Shown here: one piece after another, positions 1 through 5,395 of the stretch
Layout: each line of letters opens with the position of its first letter
How positions within the stretch are numbered: position 1 is the stretch's first letter
Assembly (NCBI GenBank): GCA_013696835.1
Contig: JACCXV010000380.1
Location: 1-5,395, forward strand
DNA: 5,395 bases
Source of the DNA: Gemmatimonadota bacterium
Lineage (GTDB): Bacteria; Gemmatimonadota; Gemmatimonadetes; JACCXV01
Direction: 5' to 3'
Position numbers and translations under genes: made by a program
The notes under the pieces: model-generated
What the model saw: only the letters and a program-made list of their open reading frames with translations
Told to the model about the DNA's origin: nothing
Databases searched by the model: none

Positions 1-257
1 GAGTAGAGCGAGTCGATGTCGAAGGGCAGCAGCGTGAGGTCCGCACCCGCGAGGGGGCCGGGCTCACCCCCCCGAGGCCCGGGAGCCATCACCGCCACGG
101 TCACGGGACCGACCTTGTCGGCGCAGCCCGCCGCGAGCGCGCTGATCGCGCCCACGACCAGAAGCGTGGCCACGCGCTTCGGTCGACATCCCTTCCTGCC
201 GGCTCCCGCAGGCGCGCGCGAGACGCCGTCCACATTCGACCCACCACGCAGGCTCAT
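1..257 (-). CDS. Probable lipoprotein, N-terminal part only (runs off the left edge)
   Basis: The 85 visible codons are open from an ATG at 257 to the window edge. A basic stretch (RKGCRPKR, residues 21-28) precedes a hydrophobic segment (residues 29-44) that ends A-L-A-A-G-C, with Cys45 as the likely lipidated residue. The lipobox is acceptable, although Ala rather than Leu sits at -3. The mature part begins ADKVGPVTVAVMAPG and continues through a Gly/Pro-rich stretch to AGADLTLLPFDIDSLY, which looks like the start of a beta-rich domain; I do not recognise the family. The ATG overlaps the TGA of the second M16 gene as ATGA and has a strong Shine-Dalgarno sequence, which favours this start. 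The cost is a 20-residue N-terminal extension that is long for a signal peptide. GTG codons at residues 9 and 29 are alternatives; the latter would leave no positive charge before the hydrophobic core. By inference it is anchored in the envelope and co-expressed with the M16 pair. Confidence 0.72.
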   Translation of the reverse strand, partial: MSLRGGSNVDGVSRAPAGAGRKGCRPKRVATLLVVGAISALAAGCADKVGPVTVAVMAPGPRGGEPGPLAGADLTLLPFDIDSLY

Positions 258-1636
258 CCGCTCTCCTCCTCGTCGTTCTCGGTTCCGGTTGTCTCGTGGA
301 CGTCCTCGGGCGGACCCTCGGAGCGCAGACGGTCGAGCGACGCCTCGTCAGGATGGATCGCGGCGAGCACGTACTCCCCGAACCACATTTGCGCCACGTC
401 GCGGATCTCCTCGGCCGTGACCGCCCCGATGCGCTCGAGCAGGCGGTCTCCGAAGTCCTGACCCAGGCCGTACAGCTCGTATTTCCCGAGACGCGATGCC
501 TGGGCGCCGTTCGTCTCGGAGCTGATAATATAGGCGCCCTTGAGGTAGTTCTTCGCGCGCTCTAGCTCGACGTCGGGGATGCGCTCCTCGGCGATCCGCC
601 GGAACTCGTGCAGCATCGCCTGCCGCGCCTCCTCGAACTTGTCCGGCGAGGTGCCGATGTAGCCCGCGAGATAGCTGTGCCCGAGCTGGTCGTTGTAATG
701 GGTCGAGACCTGATAGGCCAGGCTGCGCTTCTCCCGCAGCTCCATGAAGAGCCGCGAATTCATGGAGCCGCCCAGGATCGCGTCGAGGAGGCGGGTGGGC
801 GCGTACTGGGCATCTCGATACGACGGAGCAGGGAAGCCGAGCACGAACCACGCCGCCTGGCTCTCCCGCCGGCGGGCCACCTCGCGCGTTCGCTCCAGCG
901 TCACGCGGCCGTCGGCGCGCGCGGCCTCCCAGCCGTCCGTGCCCGCGAGCCCGAAGCCCTCGAAGCGCCGCAGGAGGTCGTCGGGGTCGAAGTTGCCGAC
1001 CGCGCCCGCCACCAGCCGCCCCGCGCGGTAGAGCCGCTCCCGGCCGGTTCGCACCGCATCGGGCTGCAGCGCGCGCACCGTGTCGGGATAGCCCAGGACC
1101 GGCTTGTGATAGGGATGGCTCCCGTAGAAGGTCTCGCGGAACAGATCGAACGCCGCGGTCAGCAGGCTGTCGTTCTGGGCCTTGATCCGGTTGAGGATCC
1201 GAACCTTCTCCTTGGCGATCTCGTCCTCGGCGAACGCCGGCTCTGCGAGCACTTCCTGGAGCAGGTCCAGCGCTCCCGGCAGCTCCTTGCGGGTCGCCCG
1301 CAGCGCCACGGAACCGTAGTCGCCTGCCGCCGACGTTCCGAGCTTCGCTCCCAGGTCCGCGAGCAGGTCCTCGACCTCGTCCTCGGAGCGCCGCCGAGTC
1401 CCGTGCAGCAGCATCTCCTGCACGAGGTTCGAGAGCCCCGCCTCTTCCGCGGACTCGTAGAGGGGACCCAGGGGAAGGTACAGCTTGAGGGCCACGACTT
1501 CGTTGGCGCGCGAGGGCCGCAGCACGGCGCGCAGCCCGTTGGAAAGCGCGTGGACCTCGGCTGGCGGAAGGCTCAGCGGAGCAGCGAGCGTCTCGGCCCT
1601 GCCTGCGCCGGCGCGGAAGCGTGCCCGGTCGCTCAC
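254..1636 (-). CDS. M16B peptidase-like subunit, zinc site lost, Arg/Tyr pair kept
   Basis: A 460-residue M16 (pitrilysin/mitochondrial processing peptidase type) protein with the usual two M16 domains, roughly residues 25-180 and 190-375. At the position of the HxxEH zinc motif it reads N70-L-V-Q73-E74, followed by the family-typical MLLHGT, so the metal ligands are gone and the subunit should not cleave on its own. The C-terminal domain carries the glycine-containing loop LGGSMNSRLF (288-297) and LREKRSLAY (300-308). Arg301 and Tyr308 have the same spacing of seven as the Arg/Tyr pair of insulin-degrading enzyme (R824/Y831). The start is a GTG that overlaps the TGA of the partner gene as GTGA. 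The reading frame stays open upstream to 2020, but that part lies antiparallel to no domain and falls inside the partner gene in another frame, so I exclude it. No clear Shine-Dalgarno precedes the GTG, so translation is probably coupled. There is no signal peptide. The C-terminus is acidic. By inference it is the non-catalytic half of a heterodimer with the preceding gene product. Confidence 0.9.
   Translation of the reverse strand: MSDRARFRAGAGRAETLAAPLSLPPAEVHALSNGLRAVLRPSRANEVVALKLYLPLGPLYESAEEAGLSNLVQEMLLHGTRRRSEDEVEDLLADLGAKLGTSAAGDYGSVALRATRKELPGALDLLQEVLAEPAFAEDEIAKEKVRILNRIKAQNDSLLTAAFDLFRETFYGSHPYHKPVLGYPDTVRALQPDAVRTGRERLYRAGRLVAGAVGNFDPDDLLRRFEGFGLAGTDGWEAARADGRVTLERTREVARRRESQAAWFVLGFPAPSYRDAQYAPTRLLDAILGGSMNSRLFMELREKRSLAYQVSTHYNDQLGHSYLAGYIGTSPDKFEEARQAMLHEFRRIAEERIPDVELERAKNYLKGAYIISSETNGAQASRLGKYELYGLGQDFGDRLLERIGAVTAEEIRDVAQMWFGEYVLAAIHPDEASLDRLRSEGPPEDVHETTGTENDEEESG
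263..270 (-). promoter_or_regulatory. Strong Shine-Dalgarno site for the lipoprotein gene
   Basis: The minus strand reads AGGAGGAG here, 5 nt before the ATG at 257. It lies inside the last codons of the second M16 gene, where it encodes part of the acidic tail (DEEESG). It is the best ribosome binding site in the window and decides in favour of the coupled ATG over the downstream GTG codons. Confidence 0.75.
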
Positions 1637-2994
1637 GCCGGGTCGGGTCCGGCGGCGGCGATGGCCGGCCGGGCTTCGTCTCTGCCGGAAGAGCCGTGTC
1701 CCTCCGCGTCCGGCTCCACGATCACGGTCAGGCGGCTGGCGGGCGCGAAGAACTCTTCCAGGACACGGACGCACTCCTCGGGTCTGACCGCCTCGATGCC
1801 CGAGAGGTAGTCGGCGAAGCGCTCGGCACCGCCGAAGAGCAGCTCGAACTCCGCGAGGGTGCCGCTGATGGACGACGCCGTCTCGTTGTCGAAGTCGAAG
1901 TCGGCGCGGAGGATGCGCTTCGCCCGCTCCACGGCCGCGGGGGTGATTGCCCCGCGCACGGCCTCGCTCAGCACGACCCCGATCTCCTCGACCACCCGCT
2001 CCGTCTGATCCGGGTCGCACACGGCGTCCACGCCCAGGAGCCCAGTCCCGCGCAGGTCGTAGGACCAGGCGGAGATTCCGGTGACCAGGTTCAGCTCGCG
2101 CTCGAGCCGGCGGGAAAGGAGCGATGTCGGACCTTCCCCCACCACCAGCGACGCGAGCTCCAGCGCGTGGTAGGAGGGGTGCTCCCGCCCGGGTGTGGTG
2201 GCCGCCAGCGCCAGGTACGTCTGCCCCACGTCCTTGGATTCGCGCAGGACCGCTGGTCGGGGCCGGGGAGCCGTGAAGGCCGCGATCGCGCTCGGGGAGC
2301 CGCGCCGATAGTAGTCGAACGCGGACTGCACCGCCCGCAGCGCGGCGTCGGGGTCCACGTCTCCGACGACCGCCACGACGGTGTTCGCCGTGTTGTAATG
2401 CCGCCGCCAGTAGGCGCCCATCTCGTCGCGTCCGATGCGATCCAGCGACTCGCGCGTGCCCAGCACGGAGTGGCCGTACGGCGTCCCCGCCAGTGCGGTC
2501 TCGGAGAGCACCGTGTAGAGCCGGCCGGCCGGAGAGTCCTCCTTGCGGTTGATCTCCTCCTTCACCACCTCCCGCTCGCGCGCCAGCTCCTCACCCGGGA
2601 GCGCGAGGTTCTGCAGCCCGTCCGCCAGCAGAGCCAGCGCCGTCTCCCAGTGGGGGCTGGGCGCGACGATGAAGTAGTGCGTGTTCTCGAGCGACGTCGC
2701 GGCGTTGTTGTAGCCGCCCATGTTCTTCACCATTCCGTCCATCTCTCCGAGCGGATGGGCCGGGGTGCCCTTGAAGAACATGTGCTCCAGGAAGTGGGCG
2801 ATCCCCTCCACGCCCGGGGGCTCGTGGGCGGCGCCCACCCCGACCCACGCATCCACCGCGACGATGGGGAGCGCGCGGATCGGCTTGACGATCAGCGTCA
2901 GGCCACCCGGCAGGGTGGCGCGGAGGAACGGGGCCGGGTGCCGGTCGCCCGCCACGCGGACCTCGCGCAGTCCATGCAAGCTCGTCGAGGTCAT
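1633..2994 (-). CDS. M16B zinc metallopeptidase, catalytic subunit
   Basis: A 453-residue M16 family peptidase. The inverted zinc motif is intact: H67-F-L-E70-H71 followed by MFFKGT, with the third ligand expected at Glu147 in REVVKEEIN, 76 residues after His71, as in M16 enzymes. His67 and His71 with Glu147 should bind zinc and Glu70 should act as general base. GGYNNAATSLENTHY (93-107) is the conserved strand that follows the active site. The second domain (about 190-370) is weaker. At the position of the substrate-binding Arg/Tyr pair it has Arg299 but Gly306 in place of Tyr. This suits a partner that supplies the pair, which the overlapping downstream gene has. The length is typical for a single-chain M16B subunit. 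No signal peptide or membrane helix is visible, so a cytoplasmic location is the default reading. The ATG at 2994 lacks a good Shine-Dalgarno and lies only 27 nt after a terminator. The C-terminal 15 residues are Ala/Pro-rich and poorly conserved in appearance. Confidence 0.93.
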   Translation of the reverse strand: MTSTSLHGLREVRVAGDRHPAPFLRATLPGGLTLIVKPIRALPIVAVDAWVGVGAAHEPPGVEGIAHFLEHMFFKGTPAHPLGEMDGMVKNMGGYNNAATSLENTHYFIVAPSPHWETALALLADGLQNLALPGEELAREREVVKEEINRKEDSPAGRLYTVLSETALAGTPYGHSVLGTRESLDRIGRDEMGAYWRRHYNTANTVVAVVGDVDPDAALRAVQSAFDYYRRGSPSAIAAFTAPRPRPAVLRESKDVGQTYLALAATTPGREHPSYHALELASLVVGEGPTSLLSRRLERELNLVTGISAWSYDLRGTGLLGVDAVCDPDQTERVVEEIGVVLSEAVRGAITPAAVERAKRILRADFDFDNETASSISGTLAEFELLFGGAERFADYLSGIEAVRPEECVRVLEEFFAPASRLTVIVEPDAEGHGSSGRDEARPAIAAAGPDPA

Positions 2995-3021
2995 CGGCTC
3001 AGGCCGGCCAGGGCGATTGCG

Positions 3022-3060
3022 AAAAAAGGCGCCAGCAGCCCCGGGAGGCCGTCTGGCGCC
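3022..3060 (-). terminator. Intrinsic terminator after the M23 gene
   Basis: On the minus strand an 8-bp perfect stem, GGCGCCAG pairing with CTGGCGCC (plus-strand arms 3053-3060 and 3028-3035), encloses a 17-nt loop that can form a further short GCC/GGC stem. It is followed directly by six T residues (3027-3022). It starts 25 nt after the M23 stop codon. Stem strength, U-tract and placement are those of a classic Rho-independent terminator. The plus strand has no T-tract, so it acts in one direction. Confidence 0.88.
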
Positions 3061-3085
3061 TGGATGTCGTGCGTCGTTGGGCGGA

Positions 3086-4021
3086 TCAGTCCGCGGCGAC
3101 GTCCGGGAAGATGAACTTCATCGGATCGACGGGCTGACCCTGCTCGTGTACCTCGTAATGGACGTGGGGCCCGACGGAGACGCCCGTGCTGCCCACGAGC
3201 CCGATCGGCTCTCCCCGGCGCACGAGTTCCCCGGTTCTCACCAAGAGCTTCGCGTTGTGGGAGTAGAGCGTCCGGATGCCGTAGCCATGATCGATCTCCA
3301 CGTGGTTGCCGCTCCCGCTGCTCCAGCCGGCCACGGTCACTCGTCCGTCCGCCGTGGCCAACACCTTGTTGCCGGCCCGCGCCGAGATGTCCACGCCGTA
3401 GTGTGGCCGGAACGTGCCCAGGAGGGGGTGCTTGCGGGCGAAGCTGAACGGGCTGGAGAGGAAGCCGTCCGTGGGGAGGATGCTCGGAGTAGCGCCCCAG
3501 CGGTCGGTCTTGCCGCGGATGATCTGCTCTGCGTGCCGCATGCTGCTCGCGACCAGCCCGCTGCGGCGCAGCAGCACGTCGAGGTCGCTCTCGGCGGCCG
3601 CGAGCCTGCGCTCGACCGGCCCGCCGGCGAGCAGTCCCGCCGTCTCCTCGTGTCCGGGCCCGCCGACACCGACCGCCGCGACCTCCACGGGGATCTTCGG
3701 AAGGTCGGCCATGATGCGAAGCTCCTCGTTGCGCTTCAGCAGCACGCTCATCTGCCCGTCCAGCGTGGCCAGCTTGCCCTCCAGCGCGTTCAGCTCGGCC
3801 ACGAGCTGGGCACCTGCCCCCGCAGGGGCCATGATCTCCGGAGCGACTCTCGCCCGCACGACCGTGAAGACGAGGGCTGAGGCGAACAGCAGCACGACCC
3901 CCGCCACGGCTGCCAGGGCCGCGAGCCCACCGCGCGTCACGACCACGGTCCGGACCTCGTCGTGTCCACGGGAAACGAACATGACCGTCCCAAGCCTGGC
4001 GTCGGATGATCCCATTCCCAT
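3086..4021 (-). CDS. Membrane-anchored M23 (LytM-type) peptidoglycan endopeptidase
   Basis: A 311-residue protein: a short basic cytoplasmic N-terminus, one membrane helix (about residues 32-55), two predicted helical or coiled-coil stretches (about 70-104 and 136-168) and a C-terminal M23 domain (about 186-306). The domain has H207-Y-G-V-D211, Y-S-H255 and H286-V-H288. By homology with LytM, His207, Asp211 and His288 bind zinc and His255 and His286 are catalytic, so the site is complete and the enzyme is probably active rather than a degenerate EnvC/NlpD-like activator. It should face the periplasm and cut peptide cross-links in murein. Start choice is uncertain. The ATG at 4021 directly abuts a run of six G, whereas the in-frame ATG at 4015 (residue 3) has that run 6 nt upstream and is the better-spaced start. 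Met14 (MFVSRG) is a third option. All three keep the membrane helix. A candidate promoter lies about 110 nt upstream and a strong terminator follows, so it may be a single-gene transcript. Confidence 0.93.
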   Translation of the reverse strand: MGMGSSDARLGTVMFVSRGHDEVRTVVVTRGGLAALAAVAGVVLLFASALVFTVVRARVAPEIMAPAGAGAQLVAELNALEGKLATLDGQMSVLLKRNEELRIMADLPKIPVEVAAVGVGGPGHEETAGLLAGGPVERRLAAAESDLDVLLRRSGLVASSMRHAEQIIRGKTDRWGATPSILPTDGFLSSPFSFARKHPLLGTFRPHYGVDISARAGNKVLATADGRVTVAGWSSGSGNHVEIDHGYGIRTLYSHNAKLLVRTGELVRRGEPIGLVGSTGVSVGPHVHYEVHEQGQPVDPMKFIFPDVAAD

Positions 4022-4265
4022 CCCCCCGTTACGGCGGCACCCCTCCCGACACTGGCCTCGCCCGGTAGAAAAGGGTACTGCTGGTTCTCTGCGTCCGGTA
4101 CGTCCCGTCGGTCCCGGACTGGAAGAACGGCGAAGCTAAGGGGAGCCCCCAGAGGGGTCAAGCAGACTCGCCGCTTACCGAACAATTCCCGAAAAAAAAT
4201 ACTTCACTACGAGGCTTTGCCGAGTTCCCGTCGTCCGTGTGCGTGGTCCTGAAGACCCGTTACGG
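4022..4265. other. Intergenic region between the M23 and MCE genes
   Basis: No convincing gene lies here. Its most AT-rich part is 4181-4206, including an A8 run (T8 on the minus strand) at 4192-4199. Just after the MCE stop there is a weak 4-bp hairpin on the minus strand (GGTC/GACC, 4257-4245) and farther on a 3-bp GGC/GCC hairpin before the T8 run. A 5-bp pairing, CTTCA (4254-4250) with TGAAG (4206-4202), could close a larger structure directly before the T8 run. None of these alone makes a good terminator, so it is open whether transcripts of the MCE gene stop here or continue into the M23 gene. The region also holds the candidate M23 promoter and the G-rich leader. Confidence 0.6.
4133..4161 (-). 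promoter_or_regulatory. Candidate sigma70-type promoter for the M23 gene
   Basis: The minus strand reads TTGACC (4161-4156, five of six matches to the -35 consensus), a 17-bp spacer, then TAGCTT (4138-4133, three of six matches to the -10 consensus). Transcription would start near 4126 and give a leader of roughly 105 nt before the M23 start. An AT-rich patch with eight T lies farther upstream (4199-4192). Spacing is ideal but the -10 is weak, so this is a suggestion only. Confidence 0.35.
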
Positions 4266-5273
4266 TCAGCGAAGGTCCACGTCGATCGACCCCAGCGGGT
4301 CCTCCATGACCTGCGCCGTGAGGCTGTCGAGCACGGCCGTCAGGGACTCGAGTTGATCGAGAATCTCGGGGTCGTTCACGAACCGGCCGAGGCTGCCGTC
4401 GGCCCGCTCGAGCTTCGCGTTGACGGCGCCGACCCGCCGCTCCAGCCTGCCGAGCGCCCGGGGCAGCTCCGGGTCCGAGGCGAAGCTGCCAAGGCTGCCG
4501 CCGCCCTGCGTGGCCTTGCTCCGGATCGACGCGAGTGTGGTCTGGAAGCGCTCGAGGTTGGACCGGATCGCCCGCGTGCGCCGCTCCAGTCCGAGGGTGC
4601 CGGGGCCGCCCTCAAGCAGCCGCATCACCCTGGCCGCCCGGGTGTTAAGGTCCTCGAAGTTCTCCGCCACCTCGTTGTCCGCCGGGTTCGCCACCAGACG
4701 GCCGACGGTTCCGCCGCCGCCCCGCAGCTTGGCTCCGACCTCTGCCGAGTTCCGGTTCAGGGATTCGATGCGGTGGACGATCTCCGATCCGCGGGCCAGC
4801 ATGATCTCTGCGTCGATGGAAGGGGCGATCCGCAGGCGATCCCCGCTCTGCAGCGGCTCACCCACGACCGGTCCCTTGTCGATCCGGATGTAGCGCGTGC
4901 CGGAGAGTCCCGCCGAGGCGAGACGGGCCTGGGAGCGAACCGTGATCTCGCCGCGATGGCGCTCGACGATCCTCAGGACGACGCGGATGTTCAGCTCCTC
5001 ACCCCCGCCTGCGCCAGACGGCTGCAGGCGTTTCCGGGCGGCTGGCCGCAAGACCTGGATCTCATGGACCTCTCCGACGCGGAGCCCCGAGAGCGTCACG
5101 GGCGCCCCCTCCTCCAACCCGTGAGCGTCCTCCACGTAGACGTTCAGGACGTATACCTCCTCGAAGGGGTTGCGGCTGCGCTGGATCCAGGATGCGAGAA
5201 TGGCGAGGGTCAGCGCGCCGACCACGAGAGCCCCGATGCGGACGTCGCGCCACCCGCGGACAGCCTCAGCCAT
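4266..5273 (-). CDS. MCE/MlaD family lipid-transport protein (substrate-binding subunit of an Mla-type ABC transporter)
   Basis: A 335-residue protein with one N-terminal membrane helix (about residues 13-30), then a single MCE domain (about 38-150). The domain has the family signature: DAHGLEEGAPVTLSGLRVGEV (49-69, with the conserved G-x-x-V-G-x-V at 63-69) and, after an insert rich in Gly and Ser (about 77-93), LASAGLSGTRYIRID (118-132). MCE proteins of this form assemble as hexameric rings held in the inner membrane by MlaE/MlaF-type subunits and move phospholipids or other lipids across the periplasm. The tail (about 155-335) is mainly helical and carries four copies of a G-S/T-L/V-G motif followed in three cases by N/D-P, spaced 34-37 residues apart. 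The ATG at 5273 is preceded by a G-rich stretch and overlaps the upstream frame by 8 bp, which suggests coupling. Assignment to the MCE family is firm. Whether the substrate is phospholipid, as for MlaD, cannot be told. Confidence 0.9.
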   Translation of the reverse strand: MAEAVRGWRDVRIGALVVGALTLAILASWIQRSRNPFEEVYVLNVYVEDAHGLEEGAPVTLSGLRVGEVHEIQVLRPAARKRLQPSGAGGGEELNIRVVLRIVERHRGEITVRSQARLASAGLSGTRYIRIDKGPVVGEPLQSGDRLRIAPSIDAEIMLARGSEIVHRIESLNRNSAEVGAKLRGGGGTVGRLVANPADNEVAENFEDLNTRAARVMRLLEGGPGTLGLERRTRAIRSNLERFQTTLASIRSKATQGGGSLGSFASDPELPRALGRLERRVGAVNAKLERADGSLGRFVNDPEILDQLESLTAVLDSLTAQVMEDPLGSIDVDLR

Positions 5274-5395
5274 CGGGCCCCCGCCCCGCCGCCTGGTCGA
5301 CCCGCGGCCCAGGCGACCCCTCCGTCTGCCCTGACCCCCTGGACTCCCTCGACCCCCTCGACCTCAAGAACTCGTCCTCATCGATACGCCGGAAC
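5266..5395 (-). CDS. C-terminal end of an upstream gene, possibly the MlaF-like ATPase (partial)
   Basis: One minus-strand frame is open from the window edge to a TGA at 5268-5266; the other two minus-strand frames hit stops within the first 35 bases. The 42 residues begin FRRIDEDEFLRSRG and continue as a Ser/Arg/Gly-rich and then Gly/Pro-rich tail ending in RGPDG. The frame has strongly GC-biased third positions, like its neighbours, and ends 8 bp inside the MCE gene, which is a common operon arrangement. In Mla-type operons the ATPase gene (MlaF) often precedes MlaD, and the acidic-hydrophobic start of this segment would suit the end of such an ATPase. No Walker or signature motif is in view, so the identity rests on context only. 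Confidence 0.5.
   Translation of the reverse strand, partial: FRRIDEDEFLRSRGSRESRGSGQTEGSPGPRVDQAAGRGPDG
5327..5362 (-). repeat. Four degenerate 9-bp tandem units
   Basis: On the plus strand the consecutive 9-mers are tgccctgac, cccctggac, tccctcgac and cccctcgac. In the minus-strand frame they encode three-residue units of the type S-R-G/E. The repeat keeps the frame because the unit is a multiple of three, and it makes up most of the Ser/Arg-rich tail of the partial gene. Confidence 0.7.

Noticed and set aside
16..420. A 134-codon plus-strand frame at the left end.
   Set aside because: It has a Pro/Arg/Ser-rich composition typical of a shadow, and the opposite strand carries the coupled lipoprotein start and the M16 C-terminus.
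1637..2020. Extension of the second M16 frame upstream to 2020, which would give a 588-residue protein.
   Set aside because: The added 128 residues are Arg/Gly-rich with no M16 similarity and lie inside the first M16 gene. The GTG at 1636 forms a normal GTGA overlap.
608..3114. Two long plus-strand open frames (608-1810, 400 codons; 1621-3114, 497 codons) opposite the M16 genes.
   Set aside because: They are Arg/Gly/Val/His-rich, show no family motifs and lie opposite two genes with clear M16 signatures. Long antisense frames are expected in GC-rich coding DNA.
2720..4139. Plus-strand frames opposite the M23 gene and the start of the first M16 gene (2720-3880 and 3414-4139).
   Set aside because: The minus-strand proteins have complete catalytic motifs. 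These frames run across the terminator and the intergenic region without any family feature.
3937..4185. An 82-codon minus-strand frame over the start of the M23 gene and the intergenic region.
   Set aside because: It begins with TTG, has no ribosome site or recognisable motif, and overlaps the M23 start in another frame.
4200..4250. Short similarity to a cyclic-di-GMP (GEMM) riboswitch: CACGCACA and GGCAAAGCC on the minus strand.
   Set aside because: The GAAA tetraloop, its receptor and the paired P2/P3 stems are absent, and the fragments are too short to count.
4420..5124. Plus-strand frames opposite the MCE gene (4420-4893 and 4897-5124).
   Set aside because: They are Ser/Arg/Pro-rich without motifs and fully opposite a well-supported MCE protein.

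Overview
The window is GC-rich (by eye about two thirds GC; not counted) and every convincing gene lies on the minus strand, so transcription runs right to left. An MCE/MlaD-type lipid-transport protein, a membrane-anchored M23 murein peptidase and a lipoprotein-like N-terminus together indicate a diderm (Gram-negative-type) bacterium. The GC-rich style and the M16 pair followed by a lipoprotein would fit a lineage such as Gemmatimonadota or a deltaproteobacterial relative. That placement is an impression and needs a database search.

Reading in the direction of transcription: (1) 5395-5266 is the C-terminal end of a gene entering from outside. It overlaps the next gene by 8 bp and by context may be an MlaF-like ATPase. 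(2) 5273-4266 is an MCE/MlaD-type protein with one N-terminal membrane helix, one MCE domain and a helical tail carrying four spaced G-S/T-L-G motifs. (3) 4265-4022 is a 244-bp intergenic region with an AT-rich patch and a candidate sigma70-type promoter. (4) 4021-3086 is a membrane-anchored M23 (LytM-type) endopeptidase with all metal and catalytic residues, followed by a strong intrinsic terminator at 3060-3022. (5) 2994-1633 and 1636-254 are two M16B peptidase subunits overlapping as GTGA. The first has the zinc motif and lacks the substrate-binding Tyr. The second has lost the zinc motif and keeps the Arg/Tyr pair, so they look like the two halves of an obligate heterodimer. (6) 257-1 is the N-terminus of a probable lipoprotein, overlapping the second M16 gene as ATGA behind a strong Shine-Dalgarno sequence. 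It runs off the left edge.

The genes share an envelope theme: lipid trafficking, murein cleavage, a split peptidase and a lipoprotein. The terminator divides the region into an upstream part (MCE and M23) and a translationally coupled M16-M16-lipoprotein cluster. I see no RNA genes, CRISPR, insertion sequences or phage genes. Nothing here clearly amounts to a new system. The points most worth following up are the complementary M16 pair, the lipoprotein coupled to it, and the unexplained promoter of that cluster.
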